This document shows positions 1 through 7,286 of a stretch of DNA of 7,904 nt, one piece after another (positions within the stretch are counted from its first letter, which is position 1; the number at the start of each line of letters is the position of its first letter). The notes beneath the pieces are model-generated. The model was not told the DNA's origin. It saw only the letters and a program-made list of their open reading frames with translations, and made no database searches. The position numbers and the translations under genes were made by a program. The DNA comes from an uncultured Clostridia bacterium (GTDB lineage: Bacteria; Bacillota; Clostridia; TANB77; CAG-508), in assembly GCA_947589135.1 (NCBI GenBank), contig CANPZT010000060.1, positions 1 through 7,904 on the forward strand, given 5' to 3'.

Positions 1-38
1 TATTCATTATATATTTTTTCCATATCAACATTTGGCAT
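1..38 (-). CDS. 5' end of an unidentified gene, cut by the window edge
   Basis: Reading leftwards from an ATG at 38-36, the frame gives MPNVDMEKIYNE before running off base 1. Twelve codons cannot identify a family, so no function is proposed. The gene is called because the ATG is preceded at a 7-nt spacing by AGAGGAG (46-52), a good Gram-positive ribosome binding site, and because it follows the small membrane protein gene (104-256) on the same strand with 65 nt between them and no terminator-like hairpin. The two may therefore be cotranscribed. The next codon begins TA and is cut at base 1, so a very short reading frame ending there cannot be excluded. Confidence 0.45.
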   Translation of the reverse strand, partial: MPNVDMEKIYNE

Positions 39-45
39 ATTTTTT

Positions 46-52
46 CTCCTCT
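46..52 (-). promoter_or_regulatory. Ribosome binding site for the gene cut at the left edge
   Basis: The minus strand reads AGAGGAG, 7 nt before the ATG at 38-36. This is the main evidence that a gene starts here. Confidence 0.55.
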
Positions 53-103
53 ATATATATATGACAATATAAAATTTAATTCGTTACACTTTTTATATAT
101 TTA

Positions 104-256
104 TTAAAAAAGAGTTCCTATTATATGGAATATTCTAGGTAAAGCTATACCTATTCCACTTAAAAGACATGTACCTACTATATATTTTGCTTTTCTACTT
201 GTTAAAACTCCTAATAAATGATTTTGTTTTTTTACACTTTCTACTTTTTCTAACAT
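104..256 (-). CDS. Small hydrophobic protein (50 aa), probable single-pass membrane protein
   Basis: This 50-codon frame runs from an ATG at 256-254 to TAA at 106-104. The ATG follows AGGAGGA at an 8-nt spacing, which is close to ideal and is the main reason to believe in such a short gene. Residues 1-24 are polar and basic (MLEKVESVKKQNHLL at the start, SRKAK before the hydrophobic part). Residues 25-50 are hydrophobic and could span the membrane once, so by the positive-inside rule the N-terminus would be cytoplasmic. The stretch GIALPRIFHIIG (36-47) reminds me of the first transmembrane helix of ECF-transporter S components, which often have a G-I-x-L-P-x-x-F-H pattern. The protein stops where such proteins would continue, so it could be a truncated S component, or the resemblance could be chance. 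I do not recognise a family with confidence and assign no function. A candidate promoter lies at 394-422, leaving a leader of about 130 nt. Confidence 0.6.
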   Translation of the reverse strand: MLEKVESVKKQNHLLGVLTSRKAKYIVGTCLLSGIGIALPRIFHIIGTLF

Positions 257-264
257 AATAAAAA

Positions 265-271
265 TCCTCCT
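265..271 (-). promoter_or_regulatory. Ribosome binding site of the 50-aa protein
   Basis: The minus strand reads AGGAGGA, 8 nt before the ATG at 256-254. Its quality supports translation of the short frame. Confidence 0.7.
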
Positions 272-376
272 AATTAATTATTTTAAAATTTTTGATAATT
301 TCTAATATTCTTAGTTGTATCTAAACTTCAAATCAAAGTTACATCCATAATCCTAAAATGTTCTTTAATTTACTTA

Positions 377-386
377 AACTTAAGTT
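377..386. promoter_or_regulatory. 10-bp perfect palindrome next to the predicted start point
   Basis: AACTTAAGTT is fully self-complementary and lies immediately downstream of the predicted transcription start of the left-edge unit, where a repressor would block initiation. It could be an operator. A palindrome of this length made almost only of A and T can also occur by chance here. The rest of 257-376 shows only short weak inverted repeats and no reading frame with a ribosome binding site. Confidence 0.2.
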
Positions 387-393
387 GTAAATT

Positions 394-422
394 ATATTAT
401 CATAAAAGCATATAATTTTCAA
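394..422 (-). promoter_or_regulatory. Candidate sigma-A promoter for the left-edge genes
   Basis: The minus strand has TTGAAA (422-417, five of six consensus bases), a 17-nt spacer and TAATAT (399-394). TG lies one base before the -10, giving an extended -10 element. Transcription would start near 387, just past the terminator of the upstream operon. That placement fits a new transcription unit for the 50-aa protein and the gene after it. Other TATAAT-like strings overlap nearby in this AT-rich stretch, so the exact boxes are uncertain. Confidence 0.4.
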
Positions 423-439
423 TATATTATATTTCTATA

Positions 440-488
440 ATAACATACAAAAAGCAAGAAATATAATTCCTGCTTTTTTATATGTTAT
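440..488 (-). terminator. Rho-independent terminator of the M60 peptidase / anchor operon
   Basis: The inner stem pairs AAAAAGCA (449-456) with TGCTTTTT (471-478). It continues past one A-C mismatch into GAA (458-460) with TTC (467-469), around a 6-nt loop. The outer arms ATAACATA (440-447) and TATGTTAT (481-488) extend it by 8 bp across a small bulge. On the minus strand the descending arm contains a TTTTT run. It lies 37 nt after the stop codon of the anchor gene, as expected for the end of this operon. Confidence 0.85.
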
Positions 489-524
489 GCATTAATTTAA
501 AAGATTATAACCTAATAGAACTTT

Positions 525-1400
525 TTAATGCTTTTTAGTATGTGTACTAATATGTCTTTGTTTCTTTTTTAATTTAATTATAATTATTGCAATTACAATT
601 AAAACAATTAATGTAATTATTGCCCAAGTAACTGATTTATTTGCACCTGTTTTTATAGAATTAATAAATTTTTTTACTGGACTTTCATTACTACCATTTG
701 TTTCCAAACTGCCACTTACATTATCTCCTTGTGGTTTGCTCCATACATTATCTCCTGAACTAGAACCTTGTGATGAAGACCCATTATTTTCGTTGTTACT
801 ATTATTATTACTATTTCCTCCTTGATTTCCACTATTTCCAGATCCTTCATTATTATTTTCTTGCTTATTAATAATGGTACTTAATGTATCTACACTAATT
901 TGTTTGTCATTATGAGATATAGATGCAATAGTTGAAAAGTTTTCTACAGGTTCTATTTTTACAGTTGTATTTGGTTTGTTTTCTCCTTCTAATGTTATAG
1001 TTCCTATTTCGACTTCATTTGATTCTGCAGGATTTAATTCTTTAGTCCCTGTATAATAAATATTTAATCTTTTTATTTTTTTACCTTCTGAATTAGATAT
1101 TTCTGACATTCTTGATTCTTTATGCTCGTTTTCAGATAAACTTGTATTAAAATCAAATTTTACATTTGTTTCTTCAGTAGTATTTATATTTAATCCTATT
1201 TGGAATGATGCAATACTATCTTCGTCTGTCATTCCAAGTATTACATGAACTACTTTTTCATTATTTGTATCTTGTTTTAACATTACACCTAACTTATATT
1301 CTTCATTATTTTGAGCAGTTGCAAATGAAAATCTTGTAAGTGTGAATATGCTAATTAATAGAACAAATATTAATATCATTATTTTTTTACTAAGTTTCAT
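525..1400 (-). CDS. Membrane-anchored cohesin-like surface protein (291 aa)
   Basis: Residues 1-29 form a signal peptide: basic MKLSKK, a hydrophobic core and an A-T-A cleavage site before Q30. Residues about 35-175 form a beta-rich domain that resembles a type I cohesin. The SIASFQIGLNIN segment (62-73) matches the place where cohesins have a G-x-x-x-F-x-x-x-L-x-Y-D strand. RLNIYYTG (111-118) followed by EVEIGTITLEG (129-139) matches the late strands that end in a T-I-T-F-type strand. Residues 180-243 are a linker of Asn, Ser and Gly with a short GDNV repeat. Residues 258-276 are one transmembrane helix, followed by a basic tail (KLKKKQRH and onward) that should stay inside. The protein would thus display one beta domain outside the membrane. 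There is no LPxTG motif. It is the second gene of an operon, 28 nt after the dockerin-bearing M60 peptidase, which suggests it is that enzyme's anchor. The cohesin call comes from pattern only; another jelly-roll or Ig-like adhesin domain is the main alternative. Confidence 0.82.
   Translation of the reverse strand: MKLSKKIMILIFVLLISIFTLTRFSFATAQNNEEYKLGVMLKQDTNNEKVVHVILGMTDEDSIASFQIGLNINTTEETNVKFDFNTSLSENEHKESRMSEISNSEGKKIKRLNIYYTGTKELNPAESNEVEIGTITLEGENKPNTTVKIEPVENFSTIASISHNDKQISVDTLSTIINKQENNNEGSGNSGNQGGNSNNNSNNENNGSSSQGSSSGDNVWSKPQGDNVSGSLETNGSNESPVKKFINSIKTGANKSVTWAIITLIVLIVIAIIIIKLKKKQRHISTHTKKH
717..756 (-). repeat. 13-bp direct repeat in the linker of the cohesin-like protein
   Basis: TACTTATCTCCT-like wording is avoided here; the actual 13-base unit begins TACATT and ends CTCCT, and it occurs identically at 717-729 and 744-756, a period of 27 nt. 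It encodes GDNV twice nine residues apart (216-219 and 225-228), in GDNVWSKPQGDNV. This looks like a small in-frame duplication in the low-complexity stalk and has no clear role beyond spacer length. Confidence 0.6.
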
Positions 1401-1404
1401 GTTA

Positions 1405-1413
1405 TCCTCCTTT
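1405..1413 (-). promoter_or_regulatory. Ribosome binding site of the cohesin-like protein
   Basis: The minus strand reads AAAGGAGGA within the 28-nt gap after the peptidase stop codon. The GGAGG core is 5 nt from the ATG at 1400. No hairpin terminator is seen in the gap, so the two genes should share one mRNA. Confidence 0.8.
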
Positions 1414-1428
1414 CAAATATTACGTTAT

Positions 1429-4400
1429 CTACTTAGTTTGATTAGATTTTATTTCAATATTAATTAATGGTTTTTGTACCTTCACTCTGTAAGTATCACT
1501 TACTAGTCTTTCTCCTTCATTTGTTTGAGCATTGTCTACACGATAAAGTTCGGCTCTTACTGTTTGTAAAGAATTTTTAATAGTATTGTAATTCTCATCA
1601 GTTGGTTCTATCCAGTATATCCACATACCATCTGTTACTTCTCCTAATTCTCCGTTCTTTGGTTCTTCTGCAAATATTACTTGTTGGCCTTCAATTAATT
1701 TGTTGTTTTGATCCCAGAGTTTAACTACGTTATATGCTGGATTACCTTTATATTCTCCAGTAAATATTATTGAACCAGCTGGAATGTATTCATCTTTACC
1801 TGTTACATCACTCTTTCCTAGTGAATATTGAGTTTTTAGAATTCCTATTCCTTCATTAAATAATTCTACATTGTCTCCAGATTTTCCTAATAAATCTAAT
1901 TCTGCAATTGATATATCAGTTTGATTTTTGATTACAAGTTTTACATATGATGCTTTATAAGTATAGTATCTGTCATCATTTTCTTTGTTAAAATATATTG
2001 TTTGTTGTTTATTATTATCTAACTTAAATTCTCCTGTTTTTACTGTCTCCCATGTTTCTTTATCTGTACTTACTTGTATTTCGTAATCTTTTATTGCTGT
2101 TCCTTTACCTGCTGTATATTTGAATCCGACTAAAGTTTTTTCTTCGTCTAGTGATATTATAATTTCTCCACTCTTTCCTTCTGGAAGTTTTGCTTGGTAG
2201 TCATCATCAGTATGGTTATTTGCAATTGTTGAAATTGCTGTTTCTTTTTCTGGTTCACATGTTGTTTTATTATCACCTTCTACAAATTTTGCACCATCTT
2301 CTACAAGATTTGATTCTAGTTCCCAGTCTTCTTTTGATATGCTTCCATCAAGTCTAACTTTTATTGGATCTAATACAAGTTGTTCAGTGGCATTTAAGTA
2401 TTTGTCATAAGCAGTTACTTTATATGTAATTACTCTATTATTTATTGTTTCTATTCTGTCTGTATATATGATTCCATCTTCTGTGTACTCGATATTATAA
2501 TCTTTTGCTTTTCCATTATATATGTCATCAACTGAAACAAATGCTACAGCTCTTTGGATTTCTTGGTCATTGTTCCAATAGCTTCTTACTATTTCATAAC
2601 CTAGCATTGCATCTTTATTTGATGTTTTGTTAGTATTTCCAAGTTTTATTTTAACTTCATTATTTGTTTCATTATTTTCATAATTTACTTGATATTCTGC
2701 ACTAGCTTCTACTTTTGTTCCAGTTGCCATCTGTGGTTTTTCAGCTAATTGATAAGCTCTTGCTTCATCAGTCATATAGTAAATTGCTTTTGTTTCTTTT
2801 GTCCATTGATTAGCATATTTTACAGTTTCTTCATTTGGAACAAATCCCCATCTTTCAAAGAATTCTAATACATTCTTTTCAGTTGCCGCACAAGCTAATC
2901 TCATTAAATTATTGTCTGAATCTGAATCAAGTGCTAATTTAATTCCTTCATCTGGTGCTTTTGATACATCTCTTGCATAAGTATCTATTCTTGCAAATAT
3001 TAAGTTTTCAAGTTGTTTTTCTTGTGTTTCGTATTTTTTGAAATTGTATCCATCATTGTCATAAGCTAAATGTAATTGCCAATATAATCCTAATTGTGTA
3101 AATACATTATCTGCTTTTCCTATTTTTCCTGATGTTACTTTTTCATATACTTTTGGATATTCAAAACGAACTGATTCATTTGTATCTTTTGCTTGTGATA
3201 GTACTGAGAAATAGTTATTTGTTACTTCTGCTTGTACATAGTGGCTATCATTTATAATATGTCCTATTTCATGTGAAATTCCCCATCCAAAGTAATTTCC
3301 ACTTTCATATTTTCCATTTGCATCTGTTACAATTGGATTACCTTTTGATAATGTTTGAACATCTCCCCATGGAATTCCTATGTGTAATCCACCTGCATAC
3401 ATTGCTGCTCCCGCAAACATTCTATGGTAACGTATATTTTGTCTTCCTGATGGATAACTATTTTTTTCTCCTACTTTTATTGTTTTGCTCATACCTTTAT
3501 GTGAGTAGAATAAGTCCATCATATCATCCATTGCTTGTAATGATTTACTTAATTTTGCAGCTTTTTCATCTGTTGTTCCATTTCCAAGTCCTGCAAGTAT
3601 CTGTTCTGCTGATACTGAATACATCATTTCATTTAATACTATTTCTGTTGCACCTAATATACATGTTTCCTTATTGTAATCATAATTTATACTGGTAATA
3701 ACTTTTCCATTACTATCTTTTTGTCCTTTATGAACTTTTTTATGGTTTTCTTCTAGTTTTGGTACAACTTGTTCTAGTTTAGTTACATAGTTTTTAATTT
3801 CTGTTTCTCTATCTTTTCCTTTAGTTAAATCTAATACTGGTATTTCTTGACCTCCAATTACTCTAACTGCATAAGCTTCATTAGGGTTATTTCCTGTATA
3901 ATTAATATATAAAGATCCACCTTTTTCGCAGTCTAAACTTTGTATTGCAGGTACAGTTACTGTGTTTTTACCTATTTTTAGGTTACTTGTCATAACACTA
4001 TACCATGCTGCTGCTTCTGCATCATATTGTGTAGCAATTAATTGTAAAGATGCTGTATCACCAACATTTTTCTCCCTGTTACCTACATATATTGTAAGTT
4101 GTTCTCCAGCATATCCAACTAAACCTAATGGTTGCCAAGCATTTATTCCTCCGCTAAATGAAACATTTCCATCTTTTTTAGATGTTACTGTTGTATCTAT
4201 TTCAACTGCTGGTTTTAATTTGCTTGAATCTGTTAATATTTGTCTTGCTGTGTCTAATTCAGCTTTTAATGAATCATATTCTGGATGCAATTCTCCACTT
4301 GCTTCATCTTTTGTATTTAATCTATCTTCTAATTCTTTTATTTTAGCTTCTGTTACATCACTTTTCAATGTTACATGCATTTGACCTTCATATAGATTGT

Positions 4401-7026
4401 CAATTTGTTCTTCTAAGTCATCATAGTAGTAGAAACACATTTCTGCAATTGTTAAGTTTCTTGTACCACCATAAATTCTACTTATTGTTATGTTTATTTT
4501 ACTTGCTTTTATTTTATCTGTTAACTTTATTGCTGTATAATTTCTTCCGTTTGCATCTGTTTTTGTTTGGACAGATGATGCAGATACTGTTTTTGCATTT
4601 CCTTTTTCATCCCAATATGTAATATTTGCTGCTCTTACTGCATCTAGATTTTCTACTTGTGCCATTGTAAAATAATTCATTTCATATGCTTGGTCAAATT
4701 CAACTGTTAATCCTCTGTCTTTATAACTTCCATAAGAAACTCCATCATCCCAGTCATCTTTTTGCCAGAATGAAGCATAACTATTGTCAACTGTACCAAG
4801 TGCTGATTTTTTAACTGTGCTCTTTTCGTCTAATGGACTTCCTACCATTTTTCCATAATCACTTAAGTATACTACACTTTTAATATGGTTAGTTAATTCT
4901 CCTTCTCCTTTTGGTGTATTAAGTAATTTATATTTAGGAAGTATAGCAGGTTTTACAGATATTGTTTCTACTGCTCCAACTAATGATGGATTACTTTCTC
5001 CTAAATCATTAACTCCTGTTACATATACTTGGTATTTTTTAACTTCTTCATCTAATCCGGCTATTGTATATGATGGACTTGTTAAACCTTCCGCTACTTT
5101 TTTATATTCTCCTACTCCATATTCTCTATAATATACATTGTATGTTTTTGTACTTTTCATGTCTTTCCATGTTGCTATAATTTCTCTGAATTTTCCTGTT
5201 AATTTTAAATTATCTGGTGCTGCTGGTACAGATGTTGGAGTTGGTGTTAAATTAATTCCTACACTGTATCCACTTCTCCATTCTCCATTAACTGATTGTA
5301 CTCTTATAGTAAATGTTTTATAATGCAATTCTTCAATATCTTTTTTATTAAATCTTTGTATTTTTATTGTATGTCCGTCTACACTATGATGTTCTATTAC
5401 TCCATCTGATTCAATTGATACTTCATAACCTGTTACATTTGGCATATTCTTCCAAGATACTGTTAAATATTCAGCTGTTGCCTCACCTTTAACGTCTTCT
5501 GGTGTTTCAATTGAAGGTGCTGGTATTCTGTCTGTCATATTATTTAAAAATTCTACTTTTGAAATATCAGCTAATTTATTGCTTTCAGTTCCAGTTACTT
5601 TGATTGTAACTTTTTTAACAGCAACTTTTTTACCTAAATCTATTACAATAGTTCCATCTGGATCTTTTGTTACTTTTGCTTCTATTATCTGAGGTTCTGT
5701 TCTTGATTCTCCTGCTCTTGATGTTACTTTTAATGTATTTATTTTTGATATTTTTCTATTATTATTTATTTGATTTGTTCCATTGTCTTGGTTTACTATT
5801 TTAGCTTGTAATATTTCACCATCTGCTGTTTCAACTGTAACTATACCAGATGTTATATTGTTTTCTGTATTAGTAGATGGTGCAATAGTAATTGCTCCTG
5901 TTTCTGTTAAAGTTTCTTGACCTAAATCAAGTGAAACTTCAATTGGGTTTTCATTAGATATCGGCTCTCCAACATTTGCTGGTTCAAATGTTACAGCTTT
6001 TCCATTGTCTTCTAAAATATCATTTATAGTAGCACCATTATTTGAAACAATATGTCCTTGTGTTGTGTGTTTTTCAATTTTTTCAGTATCTAGTTTTAGA
6101 CTATGTTTAATTGAACCTTTAATTTCTTCTTCATCTTTATTTATTGCAACATAAGATAAGTCAACAATATTAACTTTTCCATCTCCATTTAAATCATAAT
6201 TTAAATTTGGATTTGCTGATTCTATTTCATCTATTATTTGCTTTACATCTGTTGCATCTATTTTTCCATCTTTATTTATATTTCCTAATGTTATTACACC
6301 AAGTCCACTAGATATTCCATCACTATCATGTCCATTTGTAAGTTTTATTTTTGTTTCGTTATTATCTCTTATTTCTATACTATTTTGAGTATAAGTTATA
6401 TAATTTGTTCCTGATACTTCTATACTATAATCATTGCCTATTTCTAAATCTTCTGCAATATAGTATAAATTAGTATAAAATTCTTTACCCTCTTCATTTC
6501 CAGCAAGCTTTTCCTTAGTCACATCTGTAGGATTTTTAAATTCCTTGACAACTTTGTCTGCCTTTTTTACTATTAAATTTAAGTTTTGTTTAATTTGTGG
6601 TAACCTTAAATTAATTTCTACAAATAATTTTCCTTTTTTTGATTCCTGATTAATCTTTGTAATACCATTTGTATTATTGATACTCCTATTCATATTCAAA
6701 AGAGCTATTCCGTTATTTTTGTTTTCTTCTTTATTTTGTTGTGTTATCTCTTCTGATGTTTCTTCATTATTATCAACTTCTTCTGTTTCACTTTTAGATG
6801 TTTCTTGTGATGCTGATTCTTGTTCAATATTATTTTGTGTTTCTGTTTGCGTTGCTTGTTGTGTATTAGTATTTTCATTATTGATACTATCATTTTTTAT
6901 AGTGTTAGTTTGACTTTTTTGTTCTGCTGCTGATTCCATAGTAGCTTTAGCTAATACGAATATATTTCCACTTAATAATGTTAGCATTACAACAATAGCA
7001 ACTAAAATTTTTAATGTCTTTTTCAT
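1429..7026 (-). CDS. Secreted dockerin-bearing M60 family zinc metallopeptidase (1865 aa), probable mucin-type glycoprotein protease
   Basis: The start is the ATG at 7026, placed by AAAGGGGGA 7 nt upstream. An in-frame ATG at 7050 lies before that site and lacks one of its own. Residues 1-28 are a signal peptide ending A-K-A. Residues 29-110 are a Gln/Asn/Glu/Thr-rich linker, and about 130-232 is a beta module. Residues 247-297 are a dockerin with two calcium loops, NINKDGKIDATD and DLNGDGKVNIVD. About 335-497 looks discoidin-like, ending in a typical VKKVTIKVTG strand. Two fibronectin III modules lie at about 503-592 and 600-690, another discoidin-like module at 705-870, and a charged helical stretch at 870-935. 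The M60 N-terminal beta sandwich is at about 940-1062 and the catalytic domain at about 1070-1425. It has HEIGH at 1252-1256 and Glu1267, matching the M60 signature HExxH-x(8-28)-E, in which the two His bind zinc and the first Glu is catalytic. An F5/8 C module follows at 1562-1714, then a beta-rich C-terminal domain. Characterised M60 enzymes cleave O-glycosylated mucin-type proteins; that substrate is inferred here. There is no sorting signal or C-terminal membrane helix, so surface retention may depend on the downstream cohesin-like protein. Confidence 0.93.
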   Translation of the reverse strand: MKKTLKILVAIVVMLTLLSGNIFVLAKATMESAAEQKSQTNTIKNDSINNENTNTQQATQTETQNNIEQESASQETSKSETEEVDNNEETSEEITQQNKEENKNNGIALLNMNRSINNTNGITKINQESKKGKLFVEINLRLPQIKQNLNLIVKKADKVVKEFKNPTDVTKEKLAGNEEGKEFYTNLYYIAEDLEIGNDYSIEVSGTNYITYTQNSIEIRDNNETKIKLTNGHDSDGISSGLGVITLGNINKDGKIDATDVKQIIDEIESANPNLNYDLNGDGKVNIVDLSYVAINKDEEEIKGSIKHSLKLDTEKIEKHTTQGHIVSNNGATINDILEDNGKAVTFEPANVGEPISNENPIEVSLDLGQETLTETGAITIAPSTNTENNITSGIVTVETADGEILQAKIVNQDNGTNQINNNRKISKINTLKVTSRAGESRTEPQIIEAKVTKDPDGTIVIDLGKKVAVKKVTIKVTGTESNKLADISKVEFLNNMTDRIPAPSIETPEDVKGEATAEYLTVSWKNMPNVTGYEVSIESDGVIEHHSVDGHTIKIQRFNKKDIEELHYKTFTIRVQSVNGEWRSGYSVGINLTPTPTSVPAAPDNLKLTGKFREIIATWKDMKSTKTYNVYYREYGVGEYKKVAEGLTSPSYTIAGLDEEVKKYQVYVTGVNDLGESNPSLVGAVETISVKPAILPKYKLLNTPKGEGELTNHIKSVVYLSDYGKMVGSPLDEKSTVKKSALGTVDNSYASFWQKDDWDDGVSYGSYKDRGLTVEFDQAYEMNYFTMAQVENLDAVRAANITYWDEKGNAKTVSASSVQTKTDANGRNYTAIKLTDKIKASKINITISRIYGGTRNLTIAEMCFYYYDDLEEQIDNLYEGQMHVTLKSDVTEAKIKELEDRLNTKDEASGELHPEYDSLKAELDTARQILTDSSKLKPAVEIDTTVTSKKDGNVSFSGGINAWQPLGLVGYAGEQLTIYVGNREKNVGDTASLQLIATQYDAEAAAWYSVMTSNLKIGKNTVTVPAIQSLDCEKGGSLYINYTGNNPNEAYAVRVIGGQEIPVLDLTKGKDRETEIKNYVTKLEQVVPKLEENHKKVHKGQKDSNGKVITSINYDYNKETCILGATEIVLNEMMYSVSAEQILAGLGNGTTDEKAAKLSKSLQAMDDMMDLFYSHKGMSKTIKVGEKNSYPSGRQNIRYHRMFAGAAMYAGGLHIGIPWGDVQTLSKGNPIVTDANGKYESGNYFGWGISHEIGHIINDSHYVQAEVTNNYFSVLSQAKDTNESVRFEYPKVYEKVTSGKIGKADNVFTQLGLYWQLHLAYDNDGYNFKKYETQEKQLENLIFARIDTYARDVSKAPDEGIKLALDSDSDNNLMRLACAATEKNVLEFFERWGFVPNEETVKYANQWTKETKAIYYMTDEARAYQLAEKPQMATGTKVEASAEYQVNYENNETNNEVKIKLGNTNKTSNKDAMLGYEIVRSYWNNDQEIQRAVAFVSVDDIYNGKAKDYNIEYTEDGIIYTDRIETINNRVITYKVTAYDKYLNATEQLVLDPIKVRLDGSISKEDWELESNLVEDGAKFVEGDNKTTCEPEKETAISTIANNHTDDDYQAKLPEGKSGEIIISLDEEKTLVGFKYTAGKGTAIKDYEIQVSTDKETWETVKTGEFKLDNNKQQTIYFNKENDDRYYTYKASYVKLVIKNQTDISIAELDLLGKSGDNVELFNEGIGILKTQYSLGKSDVTGKDEYIPAGSIIFTGEYKGNPAYNVVKLWDQNNKLIEGQQVIFAEEPKNGELGEVTDGMWIYWIEPTDENYNTIKNSLQTVRAELYRVDNAQTNEGERLVSDTYRVKVQKPLINIEIKSNQTK

Positions 7027-7032
7027 TTTCTT

Positions 7033-7041
7033 TCCCCCTTT
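7033..7041 (-). promoter_or_regulatory. Ribosome binding site that fixes the M60 peptidase start
   Basis: The minus strand reads AAAGGGGGA, with the G run 7 nt before the ATG at 7026. It decides for the start MKKTLK, which is also a better signal-peptide beginning than the frame's upstream ATG at 7050. Confidence 0.85.
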
Positions 7042-7058
7042 AGTATTCATATTTTAAT

Positions 7059-7087
7059 AGTAAGTGTTTGCTGGAATTTCACTTACT
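7059..7087 (-). promoter_or_regulatory. Stem-loop in the 5' leader of the M60 operon
   Basis: AGTAAGTG (7059-7066) and CACTTACT (7080-7087) are perfect 8-bp inverted repeats around a 13-nt loop. They begin about 10 nt after the predicted transcription start and end 18 nt before the ribosome binding site. There is no T run after the stem, so it is not an ordinary terminator. It could stabilise the mRNA 5' end or be a DNA operator with two half-sites. No known riboswitch class is recognised. Confidence 0.45.
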
Positions 7088-7103
7088 TTAATTGATTTTT
7101 AAT

Positions 7104-7132
7104 ATTATACTAAAATATACATAACCTAGCAA
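7104..7132 (-). promoter_or_regulatory. Sigma-A-type promoter of the M60 peptidase / anchor operon
   Basis: The minus strand has TTGCTA (7132-7127), a 17-nt spacer and a perfect TATAAT (7109-7104). Transcription would start near 7097, giving a leader of about 70 nt. It lies between the terminator of the zinc-ribbon gene and the peptidase start, which is where a promoter is needed. Confidence 0.7.
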
Positions 7133-7195
7133 TATTTGTCATTAAAATTTTAAAAATTTGTAATATAAATTTAATATTAATATTTTTCATATATT

Positions 7196-7242
7196 AAAAG
7201 GTATTTTGAAAAAATTAATTTAATTCAATCAAAATACCTTTT
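7196..7242 (-). terminator. Rho-independent terminator of the zinc-ribbon/HTH gene
   Basis: AAAAGGTATTTTGA (7196-7209) and its exact reverse complement (7229-7242) form a 14-bp stem around an AT-rich 19-nt loop. The minus-strand descending arm ends in CTTTT followed by AATAT, a modest U tract. It lies 45 nt past the stop codon of the gene at 7287-7715. The plus-strand side also ends in a T run, so it may stop transcription in both directions. Confidence 0.8.
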
Positions 7243-7286
7243 TAATTATTTCTTGTATATTAAATTATAGTAAAAATTCAAAAATA

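Noticed and set aside
1401..1428. Possible hairpin in the gap between the peptidase and anchor genes, from two GTTATC copies
   Set aside because: The two copies are a direct repeat, not inverted, so they cannot pair as a stem. The gap is just a ribosome binding site region.
3273..5323. Several plus-strand open frames of 61-141 codons inside the M60 gene
   Set aside because: They lie antisense to a continuous coding sequence with clear domains. Their translations are low-complexity Leu/Phe/His/Ser-rich, as expected from the reverse of AT-rich coding DNA, and I found no convincing ribosome binding site.
6677..6913. Plus-strand 78-codon frame rich in Ser, Cys and Val
   Set aside because: It is the antisense shadow of the Gln/Asn/Glu/Thr-rich linker near the N-terminus of the M60 peptidase.
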